Shown here in pieces: positions 27,509-37,433 of a DNA stretch of 64,000 bases. The stretch's first letter is position 1. Each line of letters opens with the position of its first letter. The DNA comes from CAWEWH01 sp963812775 (GTDB lineage Bacteria; Pseudomonadota; Alphaproteobacteria; Rhizobiales; Beijerinckiaceae), in the NCBI GenBank assembly GCA_963812775.1, contig CAWEWH010000009.1, positions 372,001 through 436,000 of the forward strand, in the 5' to 3' direction. The notes under the pieces were generated by a model. That model made no database searches and had not been told where the DNA came from. It worked only from the letters and a program-made list of their open reading frames with translations. Both the position numbers and the translations under genes were made by a program.

Positions 27509-28429
27509 TCAATACCCGACGAGGAACGGATTGACGCCGCCGCGCCGAAAGCCCTCCTCGCGCACCAGGAGGTCGAGGCCGACGGAAGCCACGTCGTCCG
27601 CCACCGGCTCGAGCGCTGGGTCGTTGACCTGGTGCAGGACCTTCACGTAGGTGCGGCACTCGTCGCAGGTCTCGGCCTTGATGGTGCCGGGGCCGCCATC
27701 GACTTCCTTGTAGCCGATGCCCTTGGTCGAGCCGCACACGCAGCACTTGATGCGCACGTAGTTCCACAGCGTGGCGCAGAGCGCGCAGGCGCAGAAGCGG
27801 GCGCCGTGCGCGCCCTGCCAGCCGACCACGAGCGAGGCTACCGGCGGGCCGCCGCACGACGGGCAGGCGCCGTCACCCACCGCCACCAGGGCCTTGGCGT
27901 CGAGGCCGGCGGCCAGGCGCGCGAAATGCACCTGCAGCGCGCAGGCGACGAAGACGTGCTCGGCGATGGTCTCGATGGGGATGGCGTCGCCGAGGACGGC
28001 CGCCAGCCTGCGTGCCTGCGCGGTCGCGTCGGCGGCTTCCAGCTTGCGCAGCGCCGTGCGTGCCGCCTCGGGCATGTCGGCCCTCGCCGCGGCGGCGACG
28101 AGGCGGTCAAAGGTCATCTGGAAGGTGGCATCGGCGGCGAAGCGATTGCGGTTGAGCGGCGGCATGGCGAATTCGCGAGCCCGCGACAGCGCCTCGGCGT
28201 CCGGCAGCACGACGGACGGCAAGCCGTCCTGCAGCGCATGCTGCGCGTCCGCGAGGCCGGCGAGGAAGTTCAGGTAGCCGCCGAGCTCATGTCCCACCGC
28301 GAGCGCCCGCAGCCGCTCGGCACGGCGGGCGAACAGCGTCTCGGGCTCGGGAAGGCGGGCGAACGGCGGGGCCGAAACCTCACCGATCGGGATCGGATCA
28401 TGGCGCGGGGCGCCGACTTGGGTCATCAC
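27509..28429 (-). CDS. fdhE: formate dehydrogenase accessory protein FdhE
   Basis: A 306-residue cytoplasmic maturation factor for the respiratory, Tat-exported formate dehydrogenase. The C-terminal rubredoxin-like half carries four metal-binding pairs: CPSCGG, CACALC, CCVCGS and CDECRTY. The N-terminal half is helical. It lies between fdoI (155-bp gap) and selA (7-bp gap), so it ties the enzyme genes and the Sec machinery into one run. Confidence 0.95.
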   Translation of the reverse strand: MMTQVGAPRHDPIPIGEVSAPPFARLPEPETLFARRAERLRALAVGHELGGYLNFLAGLADAQHALQDGLPSVVLPDAEALSRAREFAMPPLNRNRFAADATFQMTFDRLVAAAARADMPEAARTALRKLEAADATAQARRLAAVLGDAIPIETIAEHVFVACALQVHFARLAAGLDAKALVAVGDGACPSCGGPPVASLVVGWQGAHGARFCACALCATLWNYVRIKCCVCGSTKGIGYKEVDGGPGTIKAETCDECRTYVKVLHQVNDPALEPVADDVASVGLDLLVREEGFRRGGVNPFLVGY

Positions 28430-28584
28430 TTACCTCACGAACCCACCGGGCCACGTGTCGCACGAGGCTAGCGCAGCTCAACGTTGAAAGCCAATTGTCC
28501 TTCGGCCATCGGTTAACTGCCGGCCAGGCAAGCGACATTCGCGGGGAAAGCGCCTCCCCGGGCGTGCCACGATGATGGTTTTGC

Positions 28585-29271
28585 CTATTCGGCCGGCGCG
28601 TGCGGCTTGCCGGTCACCAGTTCGCGCAGCCATTTGCGGTGATGCCGCCAGGCCCAGCCGCCGGTGACGCGCCCGCGCGTCATGGCGCTGATAGTGCCGC
28701 GCACCCAGATGGCGGCATAGACGTGCACGATCCACACGCAGATCATGACGATCGCCGCAATCGCATGCACGAGCACGGCGACGCGCTTCTGCTCCACCGA
28801 GAAATAGGCGCCGAAATACTCGTTCCAGATGACGATGCCGCTGGAGATGAGCGTCACGATGAGGATCGACATCATCCAGAAGACCATCTTCTGGCCGGCA
28901 TTGTACTTGCCGACTTCCGGCAGGTTCTCGTCGTGGGCGGCCAGCACGTCGCGCAGGCGGGCCAGCCACGTGCCGTCCTCGCGCTTCCACAGGTTGAGCT
29001 TCCAGAAGCGCAGGAAGAGGCCGAGGAAGCCGAAGAACAGCACGACCCCGATCCATGGATGGATGGCGCGCGTCGCCGAGCCGCCGCCGAACAACCCGGT
29101 CAGGAAATAGAGGCTCGGGTGGAACAGCGCGAGGCCCGATATGGCGAGCAGCACGAGGCTGGTCGCGGTGATCCAGTGGTTGATGCGCGCCGCCGTCGTG
29201 TAGCGGTCGACAGTGACGGGATCGCCGGGATGCACGCTGTCGCCTGCACCGATCTCCGATCTTTCACTCAT
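28585..29271 (-). CDS. fdoI: formate dehydrogenase cytochrome b556 (gamma) subunit
   Basis: A 228-residue integral membrane di-haem cytochrome b that passes electrons from the periplasmic FdoGH to quinone. It has four TM helices: INHWITATSLVLLAISGLAL, WIGVVLFFGFLGLFLRF, FWMMSILIVTLISSGIVIW and AVLVHAIAAIVMICVWIV. Haem-ligand histidines are seen in RINHW, RAIHPW and VLVHAI/IVHVY. Start ATG 29269-29271 follows GGAGGGCAGTAGG. Third gene of fdoGHI. Confidence 0.93.
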   Translation of the reverse strand: MSERSEIGAGDSVHPGDPVTVDRYTTAARINHWITATSLVLLAISGLALFHPSLYFLTGLFGGGSATRAIHPWIGVVLFFGFLGLFLRFWKLNLWKREDGTWLARLRDVLAAHDENLPEVGKYNAGQKMVFWMMSILIVTLISSGIVIWNEYFGAYFSVEQKRVAVLVHAIAAIVMICVWIVHVYAAIWVRGTISAMTRGRVTGGWAWRHHRKWLRELVTGKPHAPAE

Positions 29272-29400
29272 CCTACTGCCCTCCACCCGAACGCTGTTGT
29301 TGTTCTTCGCGCGGCGGCTTCGCCGCGGCGGCTTCGCATGTCGCGAAACCGCGGTCCCCGCTTCGGGACGGAGACCGCATCCTCTCGCCGCCCATTCGCC

Positions 29401-30342
29401 TCAGGCGCCCTTGCCCTCGGTGAGCTGCTTGGCACGCTCCTCGTCCTCCTTCGAGACCCGGTTGGGACCGGACACGATGTGATGCAGGAAGCCGATGGCC
29501 GCGAAGGCGCCGATCGCCGTGAGCCCGGCATACTTGGTGAGCCCCTTCCACAATTCGACGACGGGGCTGATGCGCGGGTTCGTCGCGAGCCCGGAATAGA
29601 GCTGCGGCTTGTCGGCATGATGCAGCACGTACATGACGTGCGTGCCGCCGACGCCCGGCGGATCGTAGAGGCCGGCGTTTTTGTAGCCGCGCGACTTCAG
29701 ATCCGCGATGCGCGCCTCGGCGTGCTTCTTCATCTCCTCCTTGGTGCCGAAGACGATCGCCTGCGTCGGGCAGGCCTTGGCGCAAGCCGGTCCCTGCCCT
29801 ACCGCGACGCGGTCGGAGCACAGTGTGCACTTGTAGGCTTTGCTGTCGACCTTGGAGATGCGCGGGATGTTGAACGGGCATCCCTTCACGCAATAGCCGC
29901 AGCCGATGCAGTTCGCCTTGACGAAGTCGACGATGCCGTTCGAGTACTGAACGATGGCGCCTGGCGCCGGACAGGCCTTCAGGCAGCCCGGATCGGCGCA
30001 GTGCATGCAGCCGTCCTTGCGGATCAGCCATTCCAAGTCCTGCGTCTCCGGGTTGATCCACTCGGAGAAGCGCATCACCGTGAGGCTGGCCGGCGTGAGA
30101 TCGAGCGGGTTGTCGTAGACCCCGTGATTGACGCCCACCTCCTCGCGCAGATCGTTCCACTCGAGACAGGCAACCTGGCAGGCCTTGCAGCCGATGCATT
30201 TCGACACGTCGATGAGCTTCGCCACCGGCGTCAATTGACGCGCCGGGGGCGCAATGTTGGAGGCCGAGCGGCGGACGAGATCCTTGTCGTCGAACTTCGC
30301 CGCGGAAGCCGATGTCGACGGGTTGGGAACGGGAGGAAACAT
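29401..30342 (-). CDS. fdoH: formate dehydrogenase iron-sulfur (beta) subunit
   Basis: A 313-residue ferredoxin-like subunit with four [4Fe-4S] cysteine groups: CIGCKACQVAC, CMHCADPGCLKAC, CIGCGYCVKGCP and CTLCSDRVAVGQGPACAKAC. A C-terminal TM helix (AGLTAIGAFAAIGFLHHIV) anchors it to the membrane as in E. coli FdnH. Start ATG 30340-30342 has AGGAGG upstream, 10 bases after the fdoG stop. It has no signal peptide of its own and is expected to be carried across by the Tat signal of FdoG. Confidence 0.94.
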   Translation of the reverse strand: MFPPVPNPSTSASAAKFDDKDLVRRSASNIAPPARQLTPVAKLIDVSKCIGCKACQVACLEWNDLREEVGVNHGVYDNPLDLTPASLTVMRFSEWINPETQDLEWLIRKDGCMHCADPGCLKACPAPGAIVQYSNGIVDFVKANCIGCGYCVKGCPFNIPRISKVDSKAYKCTLCSDRVAVGQGPACAKACPTQAIVFGTKEEMKKHAEARIADLKSRGYKNAGLYDPPGVGGTHVMYVLHHADKPQLYSGLATNPRISPVVELWKGLTKYAGLTAIGAFAAIGFLHHIVSGPNRVSKEDEERAKQLTEGKGA

Positions 30343-30352
30343 GGCGCGCCTC

Positions 30353-33300
30353 CTATGCCACCGGCCCGGTGATGGGCTCGATGTCGACGAGGAACGCCTT
30401 GTATTCCGGCGTCTCGATGTTTGCGTCACCGACATACGGCGTCAGCGTGTTGGGGCCGAAGCCCTTCTTGGCCGCGCCGGTGAAGCCCCAATGCAGCGGA
30501 ATGCCGACGATATGGACGGGCTTGCCGTCGCATATCAGCGGCACGATCCGCTTGGTGACGACGGCTTTCGCCTTCACCGAGCCGCGCTTCGACCATACCC
30601 GCACCCAGCCGCCGGACTTGATGCCCTTCTCCTTCGCCAGCTGCTCGGAAATCTCGACGAAGAACTCCGGTTGCATCACGGCGTTGGGTTGGACGTGCTT
30701 GGTCCAGAAGTGGAAGTGCTCGGTGAGCCGGTAGGAGGTCGCCGCGTACGGGAACTCCTTGGCGTCGCCGAACTCGGCCATGTCGCCGCTGAACACCCGC
30801 GCCGCCGGATTGCCCCTGACCTTGGGGGCGATCGGGTTGGCGATGGGCAATTCGAACGGCTCATAGTGGGCCGGGAACGGACCATCGCGCATCATGCCCC
30901 GGACGAAGAGGCGTGCGACCCCTTCAGGGTTCATGATGAAGGGGCCGACCACGTCGGGCTTGGCGCCCGGCGCAATATCCGGCACGTCGTAGCCCGCCCA
31001 GGCGGTGCCGTTCCACTCGATGAGCTTGCGACTCGCATCCCACGGCTTGCCGGAGACGTCCGCCGATGCCCTGTTGTACAGGATGCGGCGGTTGGCGGGC
31101 CATGCGAACGCCCACTTCGCGAAGGCGCCGGTTTCGTCCGGGTCCGAGGTGTCGCGACGCGCCATCAAGTTGCCGGCTTCCGTGTAGCAGCCGGAATAGA
31201 TCCAGCAGCCGCACGCCGTCTTGCCGTCGTCGCGCAGGACGCCGAAGCCGGCGACCTGCTTTCCTTTCTCGAGCAGCACCTTGGAAGGATCGTTCGGATC
31301 CGTCACCGTCTCGACCACGTAGCCGTTGAGCTCCTTGGCGATCTCTTCCGGCTGCGGATCGTTCGGGTCCTTGTAGGGCCAATGCAGGTTGAGAATCGGC
31401 TCCGGCGCCTTGCCGCCTTCCTTGGCATAGAGCGCCTTCAGCCGCAGATGGATCTGGGCCATGATCCAGGCATCGGTCTTGGCCTCGCCGGGCGGCGTGC
31501 CGCCCGCCCAGTGCCATTGCAGCCAGCGGCTCGAGCTGACGAGCGCGCCTTCGTCCTCGGCGAAGCACGTCGCGGGCAATTGGATGACTTCCGTCTGGAT
31601 CTTCGACGGATCGACATCGTTGTGCTCGCCGTGATTCTCCCAGAAGCGGGCGGTCTCGGTGTCGAGCGGGTCCATGGTAACGAGCCATTTCAACTTGCTG
31701 AACGCCACCGTCATCTTCTTGCGGTTCGGTGACGACAACAGCGGATTGAAGCCCTGGCAGAAGTAGCCGTTGACCTTTCCCTGATGCATCAGCTCGTAGA
31801 CCCGCAGCATGTCATACTGGGGTACGTCGAGCTTAGGCAGGTAGTCGTAGGCGAAGTTGTTCTCCGGCGTCGCCGCCGCTCCCCACATCGCCTTCTGGAA
31901 GCTGACGAAGAACTTCTTGTAGTTCTGCCAGTAGCTCATTTGGTTGGGCTGCAGCGGCTTGAAGCCGCGGCTCGCCATGTAGATGTTGAAGTCGGTCTCC
32001 CGCTCCACCGGCAGCGTCAGGTAGCCGGGGATCAGGTTGGACATGAGCCCGATGTCGGTCAGCCCCTGGATGTTGGAGTGGCCGCGCAACGCGTTCATGC
32101 CGCCGCCGCGGATGCCGATATTGCCCAGGATCAGCTGCAGCATGGCCATGGTGCGGATGTTCTGCGACCCCTTGGCGTGCTGCGTCCAACCCAGCGCGTA
32201 CATGGACGTCATCGCCTTGGTGGGCGAGGACGTCTCGGCGATCCACTGCGCCGCCTTGAGGAACTTGGCCTTCGGCGTACCGCAGATGCGCTCGACCATC
32301 TCGGGCGTGTAGACGGCGACGTGCTGCTTCAAGAGGTTCCAGACGCAACGCGGGTTCTGCAGCCGTTCGTCGAACACCGCATAGCCGCGCGGGTCGATCT
32401 CGTACTCCCAGGAGGCGCGATTGTAGTCGCGCTTCGTCTCGTCGTAGCCGCTGAACAGGCCGTCCTGGTAGGTGAAGCCCTCCTTGACGATGTAGGAGGC
32501 GTTGGTGAAGGCCTTGACGTAGTCCCACTGCACCTTGTCGTTCTGCATGCAGTAGTTGATGACGCCGAGCAGGAACGCGATGTCGGTGCCTTGCCGGATC
32601 GGCGCATAGAGATCCGATACCGCGGCCGAGCGCGTGTAGCGCGGGTCGATGACGATCAGCTTGGCGCCACGGCTGGCCTTGGCCTCCGTGACCCACTTGA
32701 ATCCGCACGGGTGAGCCTCTGCGGCATTACCACCCATGATGACGACGAGATCCGTGTTCCGAATATCGGTCCACGAATTCGTCATTGCGCCACGGCCAAA
32801 TGTTGGACCCAGACTGGATACCGTCGGGCCGTGTCAAACGCGCGCTTGATTGTCGAACGCCACCATGCCGGTCGAACGCACGACCTTGTAGGTGGTGAAG
32901 GCCGTCTCGTTGGTCGTGGCAGACGCCGCCAGGAAACCCGTCGTCGTCCACCGGTTGACCGTTACGCCGTCGTTGTTCTTGACGACGATGTTCTGATCGC
33001 GGTCGTCCTTCATCAGGCGGGCGATGCGGTCGAGCGCCTGATCCCAGCTGATCCGCTCGAACTTGTTGGAGCCCGGCTTGCGCAGCATGGGATATTTGAG
33101 GCGCGTCTCCGACTTGACGAAGTCGAGCAGCGCCGCGCCCTTCGGGCACAGCGTGCCGCGGTTGGTGGGGTGGTCGGTATCGCCCTCGATATGGACGATG
33201 TCGGCCTTTTCGCCCTTCGCCAGATCGCCCTTCGAGTACATGATGATACCGCAGGCGACCGAGCAGTAAGGACAGGTGTTGCGCGTCTCTTTGGTGTTCA

Positions 33301-33433
33301 GCAACTTGAACGGCCGAATGGCCTGCGCGTAGGCAATCTCAGCCTCCGCGAAGCCGAACGCTCCGATTGCTGTCCCTGCAAGACCCGCGCTGGCGCCCTT
33401 CATGAACTGGCGCCGCGAGAGATCCATGTTCAT
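30353..33433 (-). CDS. fdoG: formate dehydrogenase alpha subunit, selenoprotein (in-frame UGA)
   Basis: Mo/W-bis-MGD formate dehydrogenase catalytic subunit, 1026 residues when TGA 32834-32836 is read as selenocysteine (U200). The context ARV-U-HGPTVSSLGPTFGRGAM matches the active site of E. coli FdnG (U196), and the frame continues exactly in phase for 827 codons. The N-terminus has a twin-arginine signal (SRRQFMKGASAG), then the [4Fe-4S] motif CPYCSVACG with GTLCPKGAA. Downstream marks include GGNAAEAHPCGFKW, KLIVIDPRYTRSA and the C-terminal MGD domain. Two reading frames split by the UGA would be annotated as separate genes by naive tools. It is the first gene of fdoGHI-fdhE-selA and sits on the complete Sec operon it requires. 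Confidence 0.96.
32804..32836 (-). promoter_or_regulatory. UGA(Sec) codon with bacterial SECIS hairpin
   Basis: The UGA is at 32834-32836. On the mRNA strand, 15 bases beyond it, ATCCA pairs with TGGGT around a GTC loop (G 32814, U 32813), flanked by GGT and CC that extend the stem. The loop G-U and the position match the E. coli fdnG SECIS, which has AGCAA-GUC-UUGCU at the same place. Confidence 0.88.
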
Positions 33434-33710
33434 TTTGAAACTTCCCTCCTCCTAGACGTTCCCCAAACATTGTTGCAGTCACGCTGAAACCCGGTTCCGG
33501 GCACCGTGTGAGACCCCAGTTTCTCCCGGCAGCCTTTGTCGAATTATTCCAATTAGACACTTGCCGCACAAGGCAATTCCGTTGGAATTCACCGGCATGC
33601 CGCCCTATCACCAACATTTGTTCCGATGCTGCGCCGCACAAAGCGCGCCTCGATTGGCGCAACGTCCCGTGGCAAATGTTCGTCCGCTATGGCAGGGCTG
33701 AGCCGGCGCC

Positions 33711-34001
33711 ATGCAGCGGCCGGCGCTCGTCCTCACGATGGCACCATCCTCCGAAACGTCTCCCGAGCTGATTCTCGACCTTCGCGGCATCCGGTGCCCG
33801 CATGTGGTGCTGCGTGCCAAGCGGGCGCTGCGCACTCTGCCGGTCGGCGGCACGCTGGTGCTCGAATGCACCGACCCGCTGACCGTCATCGACGTGCCGC
33901 ACTTCGTCAACCAGACCGGCCATCGGCTGGACGCTCGCTCGGAGGGCGTGGAGGCGCACGGCAAGCTCCTCGTCTTCCGCATCGTCAAGCAGAGGTCGTG
34001 A
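33711..34001 (+). CDS. tusA: TusA-family sulfur carrier
   Basis: A 96-residue protein (or 87 from ATG 33738) with the TusA/SirA fold: LILDLRGIRCPHVVLRAKRAL contains the persulfide-bearing Cys in the C-P motif, followed by LECTDPLTVIDVPHFVNQTGH. It is divergent from fdoG across 277 bp and 7 bases ahead of a dehydrogenase gene. TusA-type carriers feed sulfur to tRNA thiolation, molybdenum-cofactor steps and formate dehydrogenase maturation, so a role for one or both enzymes here is plausible; nothing in the sequence decides which. Confidence 0.85.
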   Translation: MQRPALVLTMAPSSETSPELILDLRGIRCPHVVLRAKRALRTLPVGGTLVLECTDPLTVIDVPHFVNQTGHRLDARSEGVEAHGKLLVFRIVKQRS

Positions 34002-34008
34002 GGACGCC

Positions 34009-35112
34009 ATGAACCGTACCACGCCAGGGCCGCTCCACCTTCTCGTCATGCCCGGCGACGGCATCGGACCGGAAATCACCGCCGCGACGCTCGAGGTCCT
34101 GGAGGCGGCCAAGGGCGCCTTCGGCGTCAGCTTCACGCTCGAACACGTGCCTATCGGCCTCGAAGCACTGAAGCAGCACGGTGCGCTTGTCGCGCCCCGC
34201 ACGGTGGACAAGGCCCGTGCCGCCGCCGGAATCATCCTCGGCCCCGTCTCGCACCAGGAAAAGCCGGGCGCCGTCGGCGGCCTCACCGCCTCGGGGACGC
34301 TGCGCAAGGAGCTCGATCTCTTCGCCAATATCCGCCCCGCCCGCTCGCGGCCCGGCCTGCCGCCGCGTTGCGGCAAGCCCGTCGACCTGGTGGTGGTGCG
34401 TGAGAATACCGAGGGCTTCTACGCCGACCGCTCCATGCATTTCGGCCACGGCGAGATGATGCCGACCCCGGACCTGGCGATCTCCATCCGCAAGATCACG
34501 CGCCAAGGCTCGACGCGTATCGCCGAGACCGCCTTCCGGCTCGCGCGCCAGCGCCGTCGCAAGGTCACCGTCGTGCACAAGGTCAACGTCCTGCGCCTCA
34601 CCGAGGGCCTGTTCCTGGAGAGCGTGCGCGCCGTCGCCAGACAATTCCCCGACGTGACCGTCGAGGAGCGCATCGTCGACGCCATGGCGGCGCTGCTCGT
34701 GCGCGACGCGAGCCAATTCGACGTGATCGTCACCACCAACATGTATGGTGACATCCTGTCCGACGAAGCCTCGGAGATCGCCGGCAGCCTGGGGCTCGCC
34801 GCCTCCATCAATGCCGGCACCGATCATGCCATCGCCCAGGCGCAGCACGGTTCGGCTCCCGACATCGCCGGACAGGACAAGGCCAACCCCGCTTCGCTCA
34901 TCGGCTCGGTCGCCATGCTGTTCGCGTGGCTCGCGGAGCGGCGCGGCGAGAACCGGCTCGCCGACGTGGCGGCCGCCATCGAGGCGGCCATCGACGAAGT
35001 GCTCTTAAGCGAGGATGGGCGCACCGCCGACCTCGGCGGCCATCTTGGGACACGCGCGTTCGGGGCTCGCGTGGCCCAAGCGGTCGGGAAGGTGCGGCTG
35101 GCAAACGCGTAA
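34009..35112 (+). CDS. isocitrate/isopropylmalate dehydrogenase-family protein
   Basis: A 367-residue beta-decarboxylating dehydrogenase. Signature pieces: MPGDGIGPEIT at the N-terminus, DLVVVRENTEGFYAD (substrate loop), KVTVVHKVNVL (catalytic Lys), and the metal-binding block VTTNMYGDILSDEASEIAGSLGLAAS with conserved Asp residues. The pattern IRPARSRPG differs from the isocitrate and the isopropylmalate consensus, so tartrate or another 3-substituted malate is possible. It follows tusA by 7 bases, an unusual pairing with no obvious biochemical link. Confidence 0.82.
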   Translation: MNRTTPGPLHLLVMPGDGIGPEITAATLEVLEAAKGAFGVSFTLEHVPIGLEALKQHGALVAPRTVDKARAAAGIILGPVSHQEKPGAVGGLTASGTLRKELDLFANIRPARSRPGLPPRCGKPVDLVVVRENTEGFYADRSMHFGHGEMMPTPDLAISIRKITRQGSTRIAETAFRLARQRRRKVTVVHKVNVLRLTEGLFLESVRAVARQFPDVTVEERIVDAMAALLVRDASQFDVIVTTNMYGDILSDEASEIAGSLGLAASINAGTDHAIAQAQHGSAPDIAGQDKANPASLIGSVAMLFAWLAERRGENRLADVAAAIEAAIDEVLLSEDGRTADLGGHLGTRAFGARVAQAVGKVRLANA

Positions 35113-35571
35113 AGATCACGCCGTCGACGGCGCCACGCGCAAGCGCGCGTTCTATCCAAACGTGCGCCGCGCATGCAACTCAACCAAGCTTGCATCCCAC
35201 CTCTGAACTATGCCGAAAGCCTGCCCAGCGGGCCGGTTGATCGCTACTCACACGTTAACCACGGACACGAAATTCGCCATGACGCGCAAGCACGCGGGCG
35301 GTGCAAATGTACAAATGTAAAGAGGCGGTGTAAGGGACTTAGAGAGTTGCGAGCGCTGTTTTCACTCTGAGGAATGCACCGCGGACGCCCTTTCCCCGCG
35401 AGCCCCGACGGCGCCGATCGGCTAAAACTTCTCGACATAGTTTCTCAATTGCTACGTCAACTCGATGCTTATCGGCAATGTTCGTTGCACGCATTCGACT
35501 TAGCTTCCGCCCCCGAAGCGCGACCGCCGCGGTAATGAGGCCGCACCGGCGCGTTGGCAACGGGGGATCCC
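35113..35571. other. 459-bp intergenic region, relatively AT-rich
   Basis: Separates the dehydrogenase gene from the TadG-like gene on the same strand. Less GC-rich than its surroundings, especially 35290-35520. I see no RNA gene, repeat or clear terminator; a promoter for the downstream gene is expected, and gggggatccc precedes its ATG. Confidence 0.4.
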
Positions 35572-36867
35572 ATGACAGGACCTACGCAGATTCTCAGGGC
35601 GTTTCGGCGCGAGGCGTCCGGCACGACCGCCGTCATCTTCAGCCTCGCACTGATGCCGATCATGCTGGCACTCGGCACCGCCGTCGACTATGCCCGGGCC
35701 GCCAATGCGCGCGCCTCCCTGCAAACGGCGCTCAACTCGACGACGCTCCTCCTCGCCAAGGAGGCGCCGACGCTGACGGACGCCGAGATCCAGACCAAGG
35801 CGACGCTCTACTTCTCGCGCTTGTTCAACCGCGACGACGTGATCAACGTCACGGTGACGTCGACTTACGTGAAGTCCGGCGACGCGTCGCTGATGGTGGC
35901 TGCGACGGGTGACTTCCCGCTCGTCATCCTGCCCATCGCCGGCATCAATTCACTGCCGATCCAGAGCTCGTCGACCGCCGCCTGGGGCAACACGCGGCTG
36001 CGCGTCGCGCTCGCCCTCGACAACACGGGCTCGATGGCGTCCGCCAACAAGATGACCGCGCTCAAGACCGCCTCGCACAAGCTGCTGACGCAGCTGCAGA
36101 CGTCGGCCGTCAACACCGGCGACGTCTACGTCTCGATCATCCCGTTCAGCAAGGACGTGAATGTCGGGACGGGAAACGTCAATGCCGGCTGGGTTCGCTG
36201 GGATTTGTGGGAGGAGGTCAACGGCACCTGCAGCAACACGACCTACAAGAAGAAGTCGACCTGCGTGGCCAACGGCAAGGTCTGGACCCCGAAGGCGCAC
36301 AGCACCTGGAACGGCTGCGTCACCGACCGCGACCAGAGCTACGATACCACCGCCACGGCGCCGTCGAGCGGAGCGACGTTGTTCCCGACCGAGCAATATG
36401 CCAACTGCCCGGTTTCGCTGATGGCGCTCACCTACGACTTCACCTCGATGCACAGCAAGATCGACGCCATGACGCCGACCGGCAACACCAACCAGACAAT
36501 CGGCCTGCAATGGGCCCATCAGTCGCTGAAGGCCAACTCGCCGCTCGCCGTGCCGCCGCTGACGCCGGGCTACAAGTACCAGCAGGTCATCATCCTGTTG
36601 ACGGACGGCCTCAACACGGAGAACCGCTTCTCCACCTCGCAGACGGCTATCGACAGCCGCACCACCATCGCCTGCGACAACGCCAAGGCGGCCGACATCG
36701 TGCTCTACACGGTGCAGGTGAACACCGGCGGCGATCCCACCTCGAACATGCTGAGGAACTGCGCCACCGATCCAACGAAGTTCTTCCTGCTCACCGACGC
36801 CAACCAGATCGTCACGACGTTCGACCAGATCGCCACGTCGCTGTCGCAACTGCGCTTGGCCAAGTGA
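35572..36867 (+). CDS. TadG-like pilus-assembly protein with VWA domain, paralog 1
   Basis: 431 residues from ATG 35572 behind GGGGGA. The N-terminus has the TadE/TadG-type anchor: RREASGTTAVIFSLALMPIM, a TM helix, then AVDYARAANARASLQTALNS. A von Willebrand A domain starts at about residue 145 with the metal site LALDNTGSMAS and includes VIILLTDGLNTENRF and the C-terminal FDQIATSLSQLRL. Cysteine pairs around GTCSNTTYKKKSTC suggest disulfides in an outward-facing domain. The Tad secretion genes are not nearby. Two relatives lie at 55803-57020 and 57310-59085. Confidence 0.8.
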   Translation: MTGPTQILRAFRREASGTTAVIFSLALMPIMLALGTAVDYARAANARASLQTALNSTTLLLAKEAPTLTDAEIQTKATLYFSRLFNRDDVINVTVTSTYVKSGDASLMVAATGDFPLVILPIAGINSLPIQSSSTAAWGNTRLRVALALDNTGSMASANKMTALKTASHKLLTQLQTSAVNTGDVYVSIIPFSKDVNVGTGNVNAGWVRWDLWEEVNGTCSNTTYKKKSTCVANGKVWTPKAHSTWNGCVTDRDQSYDTTATAPSSGATLFPTEQYANCPVSLMALTYDFTSMHSKIDAMTPTGNTNQTIGLQWAHQSLKANSPLAVPPLTPGYKYQQVIILLTDGLNTENRFSTSQTAIDSRTTIACDNAKAADIVLYTVQVNTGGDPTSNMLRNCATDPTKFFLLTDANQIVTTFDQIATSLSQLRLAK

Positions 36868-36911
36868 GCGGACCGATCGATCGGAGCTGAGCCATCAGCG
36901 ACATCGGAGCG

Positions 36912-36937
36912 CGGAGGTCCGGCAATTCCGGCCTCCG
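36912..36937 (+). terminator. candidate terminator hairpin after TadG-like gene
   Basis: cggaggtccgg and ccggcctccg form a stem with one bulged t and a caatt loop, 45 bases past the stop of the 35572 gene. There is only a short tct after it, so it is a weak candidate. Confidence 0.4.
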
Positions 36938-36997
36938 TCTCCGGCGCTGCGAGGCAGCAATTTCGTGCACGATCTGCGCGCTGCATTCTTGATTTTT

Positions 36998-37045
36998 GCG
37001 CATGATCTTGTCCGAAAACCGCACACACTTTTCGGGATCATGCGC
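36998..37045. repeat. 48-bp palindromic intergenic repeat, copy 2
   Basis: Ends gcgcatgat/atcatgcgc with inner arms ttgtccgaaaa and cacttttcggg; same length and layout as the element at 1994-2041. It abuts the 3' end of the small minus-strand gene next to it, whose stop falls in the last base of the repeat. Confidence 0.75.
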
Positions 37046-37203
37046 TAGAGATGCATCAGCATGCCGATGAGCGAGGCAAGCTGCGCGCAGCCGAAGCCGA
37101 GGGCCGCGATGATGACGATGGAATAGTGGCCGCCGGTGATGTGGGCCAGATCCTCGTCGAGCGTCGAAGATGGCGCGCCAGCGACTGTGGGTTCGTTCGG
37201 CAT
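37045..37203 (-). CDS. small membrane protein, 52 residues
   Basis: MPNEPTVAGAPSS, then HITGGHYSIVIIAALGFGCA forming one hydrophobic segment to the C-terminus. ATG 37201-37203 has GGAGGG six bases upstream, which supports the start. No family recognised. It sits between a palindromic repeat and a GC hairpin region (37245-37300). Confidence 0.5.
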   Translation of the reverse strand: MPNEPTVAGAPSSTLDEDLAHITGGHYSIVIIAALGFGCAQLASLIGMLMHL

Positions 37204-37433
37204 GATCATCCCTCCGATCGTGCATAACGCTTCCGCAAGCATGATCGGGCGCCGCCGGGGCCGCCGTGCGCCAGCGCACGCGGCGCGCCGGCCGGGACAC
37301 CTTCCGCTCGTCTGGCGGCCAACGCGGCAATGCCTAAAATTTTAGGCAATTCTTTGCAAATTCTCTAGACGTTGTGGCCTAGGCTCTAACCGAGCCCGCC
37401 CGGATCGGGGAGCGGCGGGACGGCGAGCACGCC

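Noticed and set aside
28430..28584. FixK/FNR box upstream of fdhE or other operons
   Set aside because: I looked for TTGAT-N4-ATCAA in the promoters of fdoG, fdhE, fdsG, dctP and the regulators and found none convincing.
30353..32785. A separate formate dehydrogenase gene beginning at the internal Met-Thr-Asn-Ser-Trp
   Set aside because: It is in phase with the upstream frame across a UGA in selenocysteine context with a SECIS hairpin; it is the C-terminal part of fdoG.
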